A stretch of DNA of 64,000 bases from an uncultured Prevotella sp. (GCA_900315775.1 ONAJ01000022.1:1-64000); one strand, 5' to 3'; shown: positions 33,724 to 43,030, counted from the first letter of the stretch. Made by a program: numbers and translations. Notes: a model not told the origin generated them from the sequence alone.

Positions 33724-35136
33724 ATGAAAGCAATTAAATACGTATTAGCAGCAGCACTCCTCATTGGAGGCACTGCACAGGTTAAGGCTCAGGAAGAGAA
33801 TCCAGAGTTTGCGGCAATCGCAAAAGTTATCGTTGACAACAAAAACGACCTTAAGGCTGCAGAGCCACAGGTAAAAGAATTCTTCAAGAACAACAAGAAG
33901 AATCCTGACGCTGTAGCAGCTATCGGTCGCGCTTACCTCGATGCGAAGGATGCAGAGAATGCAAAGAAATATGCTGACCTCGCTATTAAGGCTAACAAGA
34001 AGGCTGGCGCAGGCTACATTCTTCTTGGTGACATCGAAGCAAGCAAGGACAATGCTGGTGAGGCAGCCAACTGGTACCAGACAGCGATGACTATCGACCC
34101 ACAGAACCCTATGGGTTATGTTAAGTATGCACGTATCTATCAGAAGGTAGATCCAGCAGGTGCTGTAGCAGCTCTTGAGCAGCTCCGCACAATACGTCCT
34201 GACTATCCTGTTGATGCAGAGGCAGCAAAGTTCTATTATCGTGCCGGCAAGCTTGGCAAGGCTCTCGAGTACTACGACAAGTGCGACAAGTCTAAGCTCG
34301 ACCGTAGCCAGTTGGCTGAGTATGCTACAATAGCTTACGCTAACCAGAAGAACCAGAAGTCTCTTGACATCGCCCTCTACGGTAAGTCAAAGGAGCCAGG
34401 ACACGCAGCATTCAACCGTCTGGCGTTCTACAACAACCTCGTGCTGCAGAACTACGACGAGGCACTGAAGTATGCTGACCTGCTCTTCAACCACTCTGAC
34501 TCTCTCAAGGCTATCTACTCTGACTACGAGAACTATGGTCACGCTTATGCAGGCAAGAAGGACTACAACAACGCTATCAAGCAGTTCGAGAAGGCATACG
34601 AAATGGATAATAGCAAGCGCGACGTGCTGAAGTTCATCTCTGACGCTCACATGAACAACAAGAACCACGCTAAGGCTATTGACTACTTCAACCAGTACCT
34701 CGCAAAGGGCAGCAAGAAGTCTGTTAACGACTACGAGACTCTTGCAAACATCTACATCGACCTGAGCGAAATCGAGACCAGCGCTGATGCTAAGAAGCGT
34801 GCACTCCTCAATGCTGATGAGCAGTATGCTGAACTGGCTAAGGCATTCCCAAAGAACAAGGACTATGCAACATACAAGCGTGCTGGTATCCACCACTCTA
34901 TCAACCCTGACGTTAAGCAGGGCGAAGCAAAGCCTTACTATGAGGAGTATGCAAACAGCGTAGGTGCTAAGGCAGAGAAGAGCAAGGGTGAGATTGCTAC
35001 TCTTGGTGTTGCTTACAACTACCTCGCCGTTTACTACATCCAGAACGACAACGTTGCTACGGCTAAGGAGTATGCAGAGAAACTCCTCCAGATTCAGCCA
35101 GACAACGAAACTGCTAAGCAGATTATGGCTCTTTAA
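33724..35136 (+). CDS. Exported tetratricopeptide-repeat protein
   Basis: A 470-residue protein with a signal peptide (IKYVLAAALLIGGTAQVKAQ). From about residue 60 to the end it consists of TPR-like helical pairs (AENAKKYADLAIKANKKAGA, AANWYQTAMTIDPQNP, YANQKNQKSLDIALYG, YAGKKDYNNAIKQFEKAYEM). It is the last gene of the Ton-operon region and is periplasmic or surface. TPR proteins bind other proteins; a partner is unknown. Composition is rich in Lys, Ala and Tyr. A terminator follows directly. Confidence 0.85.
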   Translation: MKAIKYVLAAALLIGGTAQVKAQEENPEFAAIAKVIVDNKNDLKAAEPQVKEFFKNNKKNPDAVAAIGRAYLDAKDAENAKKYADLAIKANKKAGAGYILLGDIEASKDNAGEAANWYQTAMTIDPQNPMGYVKYARIYQKVDPAGAVAALEQLRTIRPDYPVDAEAAKFYYRAGKLGKALEYYDKCDKSKLDRSQLAEYATIAYANQKNQKSLDIALYGKSKEPGHAAFNRLAFYNNLVLQNYDEALKYADLLFNHSDSLKAIYSDYENYGHAYAGKKDYNNAIKQFEKAYEMDNSKRDVLKFISDAHMNNKNHAKAIDYFNQYLAKGSKKSVNDYETLANIYIDLSEIETSADAKKRALLNADEQYAELAKAFPKNKDYATYKRAGIHHSINPDVKQGEAKPYYEEYANSVGAKAEKSKGEIATLGVAYNYLAVYYIQNDNVATAKEYAEKLLQIQPDNETAKQIMAL

Positions 35137-35157
35137 AATATTATTTATATGAACAGT

Positions 35158-35190
35158 AAAGGCGGGCAAAAACTTTGTCCGCCTTTATTG
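35158..35190 (+). terminator. Terminator after the TPR gene
   Basis: AAAGGCGG at 35158-35165 pairs with CCGCCTTT at about 35178-35186, followed by ATTG. Confidence 0.65.
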
Positions 35191-35219
35191 TGTATAAATC
35201 ATAATAGTATTGCTGACTC

Positions 35220-35242
35220 TCCTCGCGCGCGCACGCGAGATT
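35220..35242 (+). repeat. CTCGCG-CGCGCA-CGCGAG dispersed hairpin
   Basis: Near-identical to the hairpin around 3800; both are followed by ATTT. Confidence 0.6.
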
Positions 35243-35280
35243 TCACGTTTAAGGGTGTTTTTCGTATATATAACAATAAA

Positions 35281-35314
35281 GAAGAAGTCGCTGATTTTAG
35301 TCAGCGACTTCTTC
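35281..35314. terminator. Bidirectional terminator hairpin between convergent genes
   Basis: GAAGAAGTCGCTGA (35281-35294) and TCAGCGACTTCTTC (35301-35314) are a perfect 14-bp inverted repeat with a 6-base loop; it lies between the TPR gene and the convergent lipoprotein gene. Confidence 0.8.
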
Positions 35315-35334
35315 ATACTGCTTTTATACACATG

Positions 35335-36243
35335 TCAAGGTAATGTCACTTGCAGATAAATCTCCCAATTATACCTTGTTTTTGTTGAAGAATCATAATA
35401 TGCTCCTCCATTTATCCTGATAGAGTTATAACCCTTCTTTGCGTCATAGCGAACACCTTTTCCTCCATTTGCACTAGGATTTGAATCCCATGTACCGCCA
35501 TACACATAGTACTTTCCCGTAGAAGCGCGGTATTCATAATGTACTGTTGTTGTCTTCCCATCGGCTGTACGTGCGACGTTTGAGTACTCTGTTCCATAAG
35601 CTTTTATTCTTCCTTGAACAGTTCCTTGAACATCTACATCACCACTTGGTTCATATTCGTCTTCACCGCCAGTGCCTCCACCACTGGAGCCGCCTCCTGG
35701 AACATAAGCATTTAAGCAGTCATCGTCCGACGGATAATTGAATCGTTTATACTCTATATTTTCCACATCGGTACTTCCTTCGGCTTTCTCAATTATCTTT
35801 AGAAGTCCCTGATTAAGTCCATCTCTCGAGAAATTCCAGTTATATTTACCGCCGTTCGAGTACGTCACAATCATGTTGTTCGAACTTAGAGTGAATGTAC
35901 CATGCGATTCAAAACCAGGAACCGTTGATGTATAATTATCTTTGCTATAACGAGCACAATAATTTGTCTCAAAAGTATTATCCGGCTTTATTGTAAGCGT
36001 ATAAAGTAATATCGTCTTATAGCTACCAGTACTTGTTGATGCAGTACCCTCCTTTATATAATACCACTTTCCTATGAGTCTTGGCATAAAATCTTCTGTT
36101 ATCACATCATCTCCGCCTCCATCGGCACCACTTTGGTCACTACCTGATGAAGAACCACCATCGTCACCGCCTCCACAGGCTGTGAACGAAATACTCATCG
36201 CTGCTACGAGCAACAAGGATAAAATAAATCTTACTTTCTTCAT
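35335..36243 (-). CDS. Lipoprotein of unknown function, Gly/Ser-rich linkers
   Basis: A 302-residue lipoprotein: signal and lipobox SISFTACGGGDDGG, then low-complexity SSSGSDQSGADGGGDD. One beta-rich domain (LIGKWYYIKEGTAST, FETNYCARY, GTFTLSSNNMIVTYSNGG) has the W-x-x of lipocalin-like domains, and a second is joined by a GGGSSGGGTGG linker (YVYGGTWDSNP, GYNSIRINGG). The same CGG(G)DDGG lipobox follows in the neighbouring lipoprotein, indicating a shared export signal with Asp/Gly after the Cys (typical of surface-exposed lipoproteins). Function unknown. Located downstream of a two-component system. Confidence 0.7.
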   Translation of the reverse strand: MKKVRFILSLLLVAAMSISFTACGGGDDGGSSSGSDQSGADGGGDDVITEDFMPRLIGKWYYIKEGTASTSTGSYKTILLYTLTIKPDNTFETNYCARYSKDNYTSTVPGFESHGTFTLSSNNMIVTYSNGGKYNWNFSRDGLNQGLLKIIEKAEGSTDVENIEYKRFNYPSDDDCLNAYVPGGGSSGGGTGGEDEYEPSGDVDVQGTVQGRIKAYGTEYSNVARTADGKTTTVHYEYRASTGKYYVYGGTWDSNPSANGGKGVRYDAKKGYNSIRINGGAYYDSSTKTRYNWEIYLQVTLP

Positions 36244-36276
36244 TATGTTTTTGTTTTAATTTTTAATTATCAATTA

Positions 36277-36993
36277 TTACCGATATCCTGTTCCTCCGCA
36301 TTTAGAACAAATTCCCGTTCCGCTACAGTATGAGCACTTACCGCTTCCTTTATATCCATAGCAGTTGGTGCACAACACGTTGTTTATTCCAAAGCCATCG
36401 GTATATCCGTCACCACCGCAGAACTGGCATTTTCCTGAACCATGACAATAGTACTTATTGCCTGTATAACTGGTGTAAAAATTACACTTGCCATTACCTT
36501 GGCAGTACGTACACTGTTTTCCTGACGAACCGCCGCCACCAGATGAGCCTCCACCGCTATCACCGCCAGAACGAGTGAGATAGAAAGTACTATCAAGGAA
36601 TTTTACCCTCATACTGGAGCCAGATAGCGATAGTACATCAACACCTAAATACATATTATCTTTATCTATAAGATGTATCTCTTGGCGATCTGTATAGTAA
36701 CGGAATTTTGGAAACGTTTCGGAGTAAGAATCTTTCTGACCTGGGTTAAGATTGAGAATCTTCATATCTGCACTATTATCATAATAAAACTTCAACGAGA
36801 GGATAATGTTGTTTGTCTCATACTTATCCAATCCCGACCAGTCACCCATAATGAGATCGTTGTTGATTTGTGCAGTACTACTACCTCCCCCACTGTCACT
36901 ACTGCCACCACCATCGTCACCGCCACAGGCGCTGAACGTGAACACTGCTGCTAATAATAGCAGGAGCATTGTAAAGGATTTCAAATGTTTCAT
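36277..36993 (-). CDS. Lipoprotein with DnaJ-type CxxCxGxG zinc-finger-like repeats
   Basis: A 238-residue lipoprotein: FTFSACGGDDGGGSSDSGGG at the start, then a beta-rich middle (YETNNIILSLKFYYDN, YYTDRQEIHLIDKDNMYLG) and a Gly/Ser linker. The C-terminus has at least five Cys pairs (CTYCQGNGKC, CQFCGGDGY, CTNCYGY, CSYCSGTG, CSKCGGTGY). The last part resembles the DnaJ zinc region, which is normally cytoplasmic, so its presence on an exported lipoprotein is unusual. No promoter was seen in the gap to the response regulator, so cotranscription with it is likely. Function unknown. Confidence 0.72.
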   Translation of the reverse strand: MKHLKSFTMLLLLLAAVFTFSACGGDDGGGSSDSGGGSSTAQINNDLIMGDWSGLDKYETNNIILSLKFYYDNSADMKILNLNPGQKDSYSETFPKFRYYTDRQEIHLIDKDNMYLGVDVLSLSGSSMRVKFLDSTFYLTRSGGDSGGGSSGGGGSSGKQCTYCQGNGKCNFYTSYTGNKYYCHGSGKCQFCGGDGYTDGFGINNVLCTNCYGYKGSGKCSYCSGTGICSKCGGTGYR

Positions 36994-37034
36994 AATATAT
37001 AAGGTTTTGGTTAAGGATTCATGCTTGTGTTTTA

Positions 37035-37772
37035 CTATAACGTATTGAAACGTTGAATGAGTCGTTTGCGGAATAGGTGACTGACGACAACGTAGTCTAT
37101 CTTGTCGAACGGAGGATAGAAGTGACAGATGTTGTCAGTAACACTCATAAGATAGTTGAAGTTAATGATGTAGCGTTGATTCACCTGCACGAACTGGCTG
37201 TCCATATGTAGCAAGAGTTCCTTGTTTATAGTACGTTTCAGTCGTACAGGACGGTCAAAGCCGGCTATCACCACTTCCCAAGAACGGATGTTCCCGTTAT
37301 ACTGGAACACCACGATGTCACGAACATTTACGATGTGGAAGTCCACAGCATTGGTATATACCAGGAGTCTGTCGAGCCCTTGCTTACGGATGCTGCTCTC
37401 CTGAGGACGTTTTTCCTCTTCCTTACGAAGTCTTTTTACTATAACTTCGAGTTCGGAATCGTCAACCGGTTTCAGTAAGAAGTCGAATGCCGTCTGTCTG
37501 AATGCTTGCAGCATATATTCGTTAAAGCCTGAATATATTACTACTTTGCACCGATGGTGTTTCTCACGCATTCTCGTAATGAACTCCAGTCCATTGATAT
37601 CTGGCAATTTGACGTCAAGGAAGATGACGTCAATATAACTACCGGTCAGTTTCTGCAATCCTGCAGCACCTGTCGTAGCACTCGCCGTCACTTCAATGTC
37701 ATCATACTTTTCCAGTTTCTTCTTCAAAAGTTCGATAGCACTTTTCTCGTCGTCTACTATTAGTACATTCAT
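37035..37772 (-). CDS. LytTR-type response regulator
   Basis: A 245-residue regulator. The receiver domain (residues 1-120) has DDEKSAIELL, the phosphorylation site IFLDVKLPDINGLEF and the KP of LLKPVDDSEL. The C-terminal LytTR DNA-binding domain (about 140-245) contains VQVNQRYIINFNYLMSV. It lies 13 bases after the sensor kinase gene and is followed by two lipoprotein genes. It probably controls surface-protein or envelope genes; targets are unknown. Confidence 0.9.
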   Translation of the reverse strand: MNVLIVDDEKSAIELLKKKLEKYDDIEVTASATTGAAGLQKLTGSYIDVIFLDVKLPDINGLEFITRMREKHHRCKVVIYSGFNEYMLQAFRQTAFDFLLKPVDDSELEVIVKRLRKEEEKRPQESSIRKQGLDRLLVYTNAVDFHIVNVRDIVVFQYNGNIRSWEVVIAGFDRPVRLKRTINKELLLHMDSQFVQVNQRYIINFNYLMSVTDNICHFYPPFDKIDYVVVSHLFRKRLIQRFNTL

Positions 37773-37785
37773 CGCATTGGTTTTT

Positions 37786-39786
37786 TTAAGTTAATATATC
37801 GTTGTTTATCTCTGGCATTTGTAGTGTGGCAACGGTTTCTCCATCAATGTTAGTTACAGAGAAAGAAGCTCCACGAGGTCTTCGTTGGTTCATAGAATTC
37901 ACCGTAGTGCGTATTATCTCAAGTCCGTTACCTGTCGAATTGTTTCGTATATCAAACGGAGCTCCGTTATTTGTTACCTTTATCTTTATTGTCTTTTCTT
38001 CTCTCTCCACATTTATTCGCAAGCGGTGCGGTTCTTCTTCTCCCTTGAATCCGTGCTTAATGGCGTTCTCTACGAGAATCTGCACCATCATCGGAGGCAT
38101 ATATATATCCTCGGGAATAACGTCTGCAGCCGTTATGCACTCAAAGTCTATTTTACCGACACTTCCTTCCATTACCTTTATATAGCTGCTTACGAACTCC
38201 AGCTCTTTTGACAGTGGTATATAGTCCTGCAGTGATAGGTCTAAGTTCTCACGAATCAGTTGTGCTAACTTCGACAATTGCTTCTGCTGATTGTCGCCGG
38301 CTGTTGCCATTTCGTTGTTAAGGACATTAAATACGAAGTGAGGCGATATCCTGTTTCGCATTATTGTCATACGCATCTGCAGAAGTCTGTTTTTTATTTT
38401 TATCCTTTGGTCGTGTACATAGAACAGCCACATTGCCGTCAGCAAAACTGCAACAATGACAAGCAAGACGATTAACATTGTCTGGCGCTCCATACGAACA
38501 TCCTTCTCACTCATAGCGATGCGGTGATGCATACGCAACGTATCTTCGGTAAAGCGGGACATTATCTCAGCAGTTCTCATGTTGTGCTGACTCCTCATTA
38601 TCGAGTCCACGGCAGCATCTTCCTGTTGCAGTATGTAATATGCCTTACGATAGTCGCCACGCGCCAGATAGTACTCTCTCATATAGCGGTTGCGTATGCC
38701 CTGCATGTTTGTTTCGGGAGTGGTGGTAAGGTTTTCTTTTGCAAGTATCGTCGGTACCACGTCGAGCTTACCTCGTTTCACCGCCTGTCCTATACGGATA
38801 GTATTAACATAGAATATTCCCACCTCGTCGTTCACAGAGGTAAAGAACTCCTCTGGGTCTTTGATGTTCTCCTCGGACTGCTCCAGACTATCCAAATTAA
38901 GGTACACGTCAGCGAGGTTTACCTTGCAAAGACTGTGTTCAAAACCTTCCTTTATACCCAGCTTGTCCAACAGTGCCTTTAGCTTTAAGAACTGTTTCAG
39001 TGCTGACGGATAGTCTTCCATATAATAGAACAGGTTGCCGTAGTTGTTTATGAAGTATGCCTGCATACCATAGGTAAGGGTATTCTGCATTTTGTCGGCA
39101 TCCTCGTAGCACTTCTTTGCATACTCATAATCGCCAAGGTTAACATAAACTCTTCCGAGTCCCATCTTCAGATTAACGTCGTGATGTCTGGGCAGGTGCA
39201 GGGAGTCAACCAGGAACAGTGCACGTCGGTACCAGTTTGCAGCCTGCGCCATATCATTCATCTGCACATAGGTATCTGCTATGTTGGCACATACATCTGG
39301 AATGAGGTCTATGGTGTCTCCTGGGTGCAGGAACAGTCTGTATGCCTCGTTGTACAGCTTCAGCTGTTCCTCTTGATTGCGATGGACTACATGTAGAAGT
39401 GCTGCCTTCTCGTTAAGTGCCATAGCAAGGATATGTCTTTGACGACGCGTAGAGGGTGTTGTGCGTCCATAACGTATGGCTTTTTCTATCAACGACGACA
39501 CACTATCTGTACGATTCGACAGCATAAGGTATTTCACATACAACAGATGGTAGCTGTAATATTCCATACTGTCCTTCGCCTGCTTCATGTGTGCCTCAAG
39601 GATACGCTCTGCATTTGGCGACATCTTATTAATAGAGTCGTCAACACTCTTTAGCTCCTTCAACACCAACGGAGGAAGATCATTATTCTTCTTATTTGTG
39701 CAACAACACAAAGCACAAGCACTTACAAGGATTAGAACACCCCTTATAAGTTTGCCAGTATTCCACTTATTTTGTGTTGTCATCAT
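37786..39786 (-). CDS. Sensor histidine kinase (LytS-like) with TPR sensor region
   Basis: A 666-residue membrane kinase. Residues about 1-35 are a signal with Cys at the cleavage site (SACALCC), then TPR-like repeats (YNEAYRLFLHPGDTID, AANWYRRALFLVDSL, YEYAKKCYEDADKM) in the periplasm. One transmembrane helix (IVLLVIVAVLLTAMWLFY) precedes the His_kinase domain. The phospho-acceptor His is in RNRISPHFVFNVLNNEMATA, and the ATPase site is NAIKHGFKG with GNGLEIIRTTV. It is paired with the LytTR regulator next to it. A promoter at 39803-39834 serves both. Confidence 0.9.
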   Translation of the reverse strand: MMTTQNKWNTGKLIRGVLILVSACALCCCTNKKNNDLPPLVLKELKSVDDSINKMSPNAERILEAHMKQAKDSMEYYSYHLLYVKYLMLSNRTDSVSSLIEKAIRYGRTTPSTRRQRHILAMALNEKAALLHVVHRNQEEQLKLYNEAYRLFLHPGDTIDLIPDVCANIADTYVQMNDMAQAANWYRRALFLVDSLHLPRHHDVNLKMGLGRVYVNLGDYEYAKKCYEDADKMQNTLTYGMQAYFINNYGNLFYYMEDYPSALKQFLKLKALLDKLGIKEGFEHSLCKVNLADVYLNLDSLEQSEENIKDPEEFFTSVNDEVGIFYVNTIRIGQAVKRGKLDVVPTILAKENLTTTPETNMQGIRNRYMREYYLARGDYRKAYYILQQEDAAVDSIMRSQHNMRTAEIMSRFTEDTLRMHHRIAMSEKDVRMERQTMLIVLLVIVAVLLTAMWLFYVHDQRIKIKNRLLQMRMTIMRNRISPHFVFNVLNNEMATAGDNQQKQLSKLAQLIRENLDLSLQDYIPLSKELEFVSSYIKVMEGSVGKIDFECITAADVIPEDIYMPPMMVQILVENAIKHGFKGEEEPHRLRINVEREEKTIKIKVTNNGAPFDIRNNSTGNGLEIIRTTVNSMNQRRPRGASFSVTNIDGETVATLQMPEINNDILT

Positions 39787-39802
39787 AGGTTCCTTTTGCT
39801 TG

Positions 39803-39834
39803 CAAAGTTAATAAATAATATGCTGACAAACAAA
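39803..39834 (-). promoter_or_regulatory. Promoter of the sensor kinase operon
   Basis: On the minus strand TTTG (39834-39831) and TAACTTTG (39810-39803) with a 20-base spacer. Confidence 0.65.
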
Positions 39835-39961
39835 TGCAAAAAACTTCATTTGGGAAGTAAAAGTTATTTTTATGGATTATCCGTTTTAATTTCAACAAAA
39901 GGATAGTTCATTTTCTTCGTTAAATTTCATTCTTTTATATGGTAGTTTAAGAAAAAAGAGT

Positions 39962-39969
39962 TACATTTG
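39962..39969 (+). promoter_or_regulatory. -7 box of proBA-argF'
   Basis: TACATTTG at 39962-39969, ATG 40001 about 30 bases downstream; -33 box weak. Confidence 0.5.
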
Positions 39970-40000
39970 CAGACGAAACAAATCGAACTAGAGTAAAAAG

Positions 40001-40774
40001 ATGAAACAAAGGATAGTAATTAAGGTAGGTTCTAACGTCCTCACCAGACCCGACGGGAAACTCGACGTCACGAGAATGTCGGCACTTGTCGACCAGATAG
40101 CGTGGCTTCGCAAAGAGGGCCACGAGGTGATACTCGTATCTTCGGGTGCTATGGCGTCAGGACGCGGTGAACTGCATACCGACCACTCCCTTGACTCGGT
40201 AGAACAGCGCCAGCTCTTCTCTGCCGTCGGTCAGGTGAAACTCGTGGGACTATACTACGACCTCTTCCGCGAGTTTGGCATCCACGTAGGACAGGTCCTC
40301 ACCATGAAGGAGAACTTCCAACCAGGTGAGCAGTACGAGAACCAGCGTGCCTGTATGACGGTGATGCTCGAAAACGGAGTGCTACCCATAGTCAACGAGA
40401 ACGACACCGTCAGCGTCACCGAGTTGATGTTCACCGACAACGACGAGCTCTCGGGACTCATCGCCGTGATGATGAAGGCAGATATGCTTATCCTCCTTTC
40501 TAACATCGACGGCATCTTCGACCGCCATCCTGACGACCCAGAGGCTAAGCTGATAAGCTGTGTCTCACCTGAGCACGACATCTCCGAATATATACAGCCC
40601 GAGAAGAGTGCTTTCGGACGTGGTGGTATGCACTCTAAACATACTACTGCGCGAAAGGTTCAGAAGTCAGGAATACGTGTCATCATTGCAAATGGCGAAC
40701 GTGAGAATATCATCGTTGATCTGCTCACCAACACCCAGTCAACACCACATACAGAATTTACACCATGCAAATAA
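40001..40774 (+). CDS. proB: Glutamate 5-kinase without PUA domain
   Basis: A 257-residue amino-acid kinase-fold enzyme that phosphorylates glutamate. Motifs: [56 protein letters not shown] and [18 protein letters not shown]. Most ProB proteins carry a C-terminal PUA domain of about 100 residues; this one ends after the kinase fold. The stop overlaps the proA ATG by 10 bases (40765-40774), so translation is coupled. Confidence 0.92.
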   Translation: MKQRIVIKVGSNVLTRPDGKLDVTRMSALVDQIAWLRKEGHEVILVSSGAMASGRGELHTDHSLDSVEQRQLFSAVGQVKLVGLYYDLFREFGIHVGQVLTMKENFQPGEQYENQRACMTVMLENGVLPIVNENDTVSVTELMFTDNDELSGLIAVMMKADMLILLSNIDGIFDRHPDDPEAKLISCVSPEHDISEYIQPEKSAFGRGGMHSKHTTARKVQKSGIRVIIANGERENIIVDLLTNTQSTPHTEFTPCK

Positions 40775-41952
40775 AAGAAATGTTCAAAAACGCAAAGGCT
40801 TCGTGTAAGACACTTAACAACATTACCGATGACCAGCGCAACAATATACTCCTTGCCGTAGCTGATGCCATAGTGGCTAACAGCACGACACTTTTGGAGG
40901 AGAATGCCAAAGACCTCGCAAAGATGGATCGCAGTAATCCTCTGTACGACCGTCTTCAACTCACAGAGAAACGTCTTGAGGACATCGCTGCCGACATGCG
41001 TCACGTGGCTACTCTGCCCACACCATTAGGACATATTACCAACAAACGAACTCTCGACAATGGTCTGCGACTGTGTCGTATCAGCGTTCCATTCGGAGTC
41101 ATCGGTGTCATTTACGAGGCACGTCCTAACGTTACCTTCGACGTGTTCTCACTATGTTTCAAAAGCGGCAATGCATGCGTACTAAAGGGTGGCAGCGATG
41201 CAGACAACTCTAACCAGGCTGCCATAAAACTCATCCACAAGGTACTCCGCGACAATGCCATCGACGAGAATGTCGTAACACTACTCCCCGCCACCCACGA
41301 GGCTACAGGTGAAATGCTGGGTGCCGTGGGGTTCATTGACGTATGCATACCCCGCGGTGGCAGACGACTTATCGACTTTGTACGCGACAACGCACGAATC
41401 CCCGTAATAGAAACCGGAGCAGGTGTGGTACACGCATATTTCGACAAGGACGGTGACCTCGCTATGGGTAAGGCTATCATTAACAACGCCAAAACGCGTC
41501 GCGTCTCTGTTTGTAATGCTCTCGACACACTCCTCATCCACAAAGACCGTCTGGACGACCTCCCTGAGTTGCTCGCTCCCATGAAGGATAAAGTGACGTT
41601 CTATATGAACGACGAGGAAAAGTACGACACGGAGTTTATGGACTATAAGATGAACATAAAGACGGTAAACTCTCTCGATGAGGCAATCGACCACATTGCC
41701 AAACACGGCTCTGGACACAGCGAGGCTATAATAACACAGAACGAGGCAGCAGCACGACGCTTCCAACGCGAAGTCGATGCAGCATGCGTCTATTGGAATG
41801 CGCCTACCTCATTCACCGACGGAGCACAGTTCGGTCTTGGTGCCGAAATTGGTATCTCAACACAAAAACTCGGTCCGCGCGGACCTATGGCACTGGAGGA
41901 GATGACCACCTACAAGTGGCTCATCGAGGGAGAAGGACAGGTTAGAGGTTAG
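40765..41952 (+). CDS. proA: Gamma-glutamyl phosphate reductase
   Basis: A 395-residue aldehyde-dehydrogenase-type enzyme making glutamate semialdehyde. Motifs: [59 protein letters not shown] (catalytic Cys) and [20 protein letters not shown]. The last codons (QVRG and the stop) are inside a heptamer repeat (GTTAGAG/GTTAGTG, from 41941). The C-terminal residues normal for ProA (usually LTTYKW followed by little more) are retained, so function should be intact. Confidence 0.92.
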   Translation: MQIKEMFKNAKASCKTLNNITDDQRNNILLAVADAIVANSTTLLEENAKDLAKMDRSNPLYDRLQLTEKRLEDIAADMRHVATLPTPLGHITNKRTLDNGLRLCRISVPFGVIGVIYEARPNVTFDVFSLCFKSGNACVLKGGSDADNSNQAAIKLIHKVLRDNAIDENVVTLLPATHEATGEMLGAVGFIDVCIPRGGRRLIDFVRDNARIPVIETGAGVVHAYFDKDGDLAMGKAIINNAKTRRVSVCNALDTLLIHKDRLDDLPELLAPMKDKVTFYMNDEEKYDTEFMDYKMNIKTVNSLDEAIDHIAKHGSGHSEAIITQNEAAARRFQREVDAACVYWNAPTSFTDGAQFGLGAEIGISTQKLGPRGPMALEEMTTYKWLIEGEGQVRG

Positions 41953-41992
41953 TGGTTAGAGGTTAGAGGTTAGTGGTTAGTGGTTAGAGGTT
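41941..41992 (+). repeat. GTTAGAG/GTTAGTG heptamer array at the end of proA
   Basis: Seven consecutive 7-bp units alternate GTTAGAG and GTTAGTG. The first units encode the final residues and stop codon of proA. Confidence 0.85.
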
Positions 41993-42013
41993 ATAATTAT
42001 AATTTAAATGTAG

Positions 42014-42032
42014 GTCGCAGCTCAGCTGCGAC
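42014..42032 (+). repeat. Short palindrome upstream of argF'
   Basis: GTCGCAGCT-C-AGCTGCGAC is a nearly perfect palindrome. It reads GTAGGTCGCAGCTC with the bases before it, and a related sequence (GTAGATTGCAGCTCTGCTGC, minus strand) lies at about 46892-46911 ahead of ddl. Confidence 0.6.
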
Positions 42033-42046
42033 AAATAAGCAAACAT

Positions 42047-43030
42047 ATGAAGACATTCTTTAACGTAGAAGACCTTGGCGATCTCAGAGCAGCACTCGCT
42101 GAGGCACAGGAAGTGAAAAAAGACCGTTTTGCCTTTCAACATCTCGGAAAGAACAAGACGCTGTTGATGATATTCTTCAACAACTCCTTGCGTACACGTC
42201 TGTCAACACAGAAGGCAGCGATAAACTTAGGCATGAACGTCATCGTTCTCGATGTTAATGCTGGCGCGTGGAAGTTGGAAACGGAACGTGGCGTCATCAT
42301 GGATGGCGACAAGTCGGAACACCTGTTGGAGGCCATCCCTGTGATGGGTTCATACTGCGACATCATCGGTGTACGCTCCTTTGCAGGTCTCACCGACCGC
42401 GAATTCGACTATGCCGAGACTATCGTAAAGCAGTTTGTAGAGTATAGCGGACGTCCTGTCTTCGCTATGGAGACGGCAACGGTTCATCCTCTTCAGGCTT
42501 TTGCCGACCTCATAACCATTGAGGAGTACTCTCCCTCGGGGGAGCAGGAGAGGGGTCGGGGCAAGTGCAAGGTCGTCCTCACCTGGGCTCCTCACTGTCG
42601 TGCCCTGCCGCAGGCGGTACCTAATTCTTTCGCCCAGTGGATGAATGCTGCCGACGTAGAGTTCGTCATCACCCATCCCAAGGGCTACGAACTCGACCCG
42701 AGGTTCGTTGGCTCCGCACGTGTGGAGTACGACCAGAAGAAAGCCTTCGAGGGTGCCGACTTCATCTATGCCAAGAACTGGTCGAACCCGGGTGTGACCA
42801 ATCCTGCCGACTATGGAAAGATTACCTGTAAGGATATGTCGTGGACAGTAGATGCAGAGCACATGTCGTGGACAAACAACGGCAAGTTCATGCACTGTCT
42901 CCCTGTACGTCGCGGACTTATCGTTACCGACGATGTCATAGAGAGCCCGAACTCGCTGGTTATCCCCGAGGCAGCAAACAGAGAGATTTCCGCCGAGGTA
43001 GTTATCAAACGTATGTTGGAAAGCCTTTAA
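42047..43030 (+). CDS. argF': N-acyl-L-ornithine carbamoyltransferase (acetyl/succinyl-ornithine type)
   Basis: A 327-residue carbamoyltransferase. The carbamoyl-phosphate motif is FFNNSLRTRLSTQKAA rather than the STRTR of ordinary OTCase, as in the Bacteroides succinylornithine transcarbamylase. ATVHPLQAFADL, TWAPHCRALPQAVPNSFA and the MHCLPVRRG motif follow. It makes N-acyl-citrulline in the arginine route of Bacteroidota. Just after TIEEY, 11-12 extra residues (SPSGEQERGRG) are encoded by a CTCCCTCGGGGGAG palindromic block (42530-42562). The block interrupts the usual spacing but keeps the frame. Confidence 0.9.
   Translation: MKTFFNVEDLGDLRAALAEAQEVKKDRFAFQHLGKNKTLLMIFFNNSLRTRLSTQKAAINLGMNVIVLDVNAGAWKLETERGVIMDGDKSEHLLEAIPVMGSYCDIIGVRSFAGLTDREFDYAETIVKQFVEYSGRPVFAMETATVHPLQAFADLITIEEYSPSGEQERGRGKCKVVLTWAPHCRALPQAVPNSFAQWMNAADVEFVITHPKGYELDPRFVGSARVEYDQKKAFEGADFIYAKNWSNPGVTNPADYGKITCKDMSWTVDAEHMSWTNNGKFMHCLPVRRGLIVTDDVIESPNSLVIPEAANREISAEVVIKRMLESL
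42530..42562 (+). repeat. In-frame palindromic block inside argF'
   Basis: CTCCC-TCG-GGGAG followed by CAGGAGAGGGGTCGGGG, resembling the right end of the DUF559 cassette (CCTCGGGGAGGGTCAGAGTGGGGGTC). Confidence 0.55.

Noticed and set aside
34387..35169. 260-residue antisense frame across the TPR gene
   Set aside because: Val/Leu/Ser-rich shadow of a repetitive coding sequence, without motifs.
41112..41582. Antisense frames opposite proA
   Set aside because: No recognisable protein features; overlaps conserved catalytic regions.
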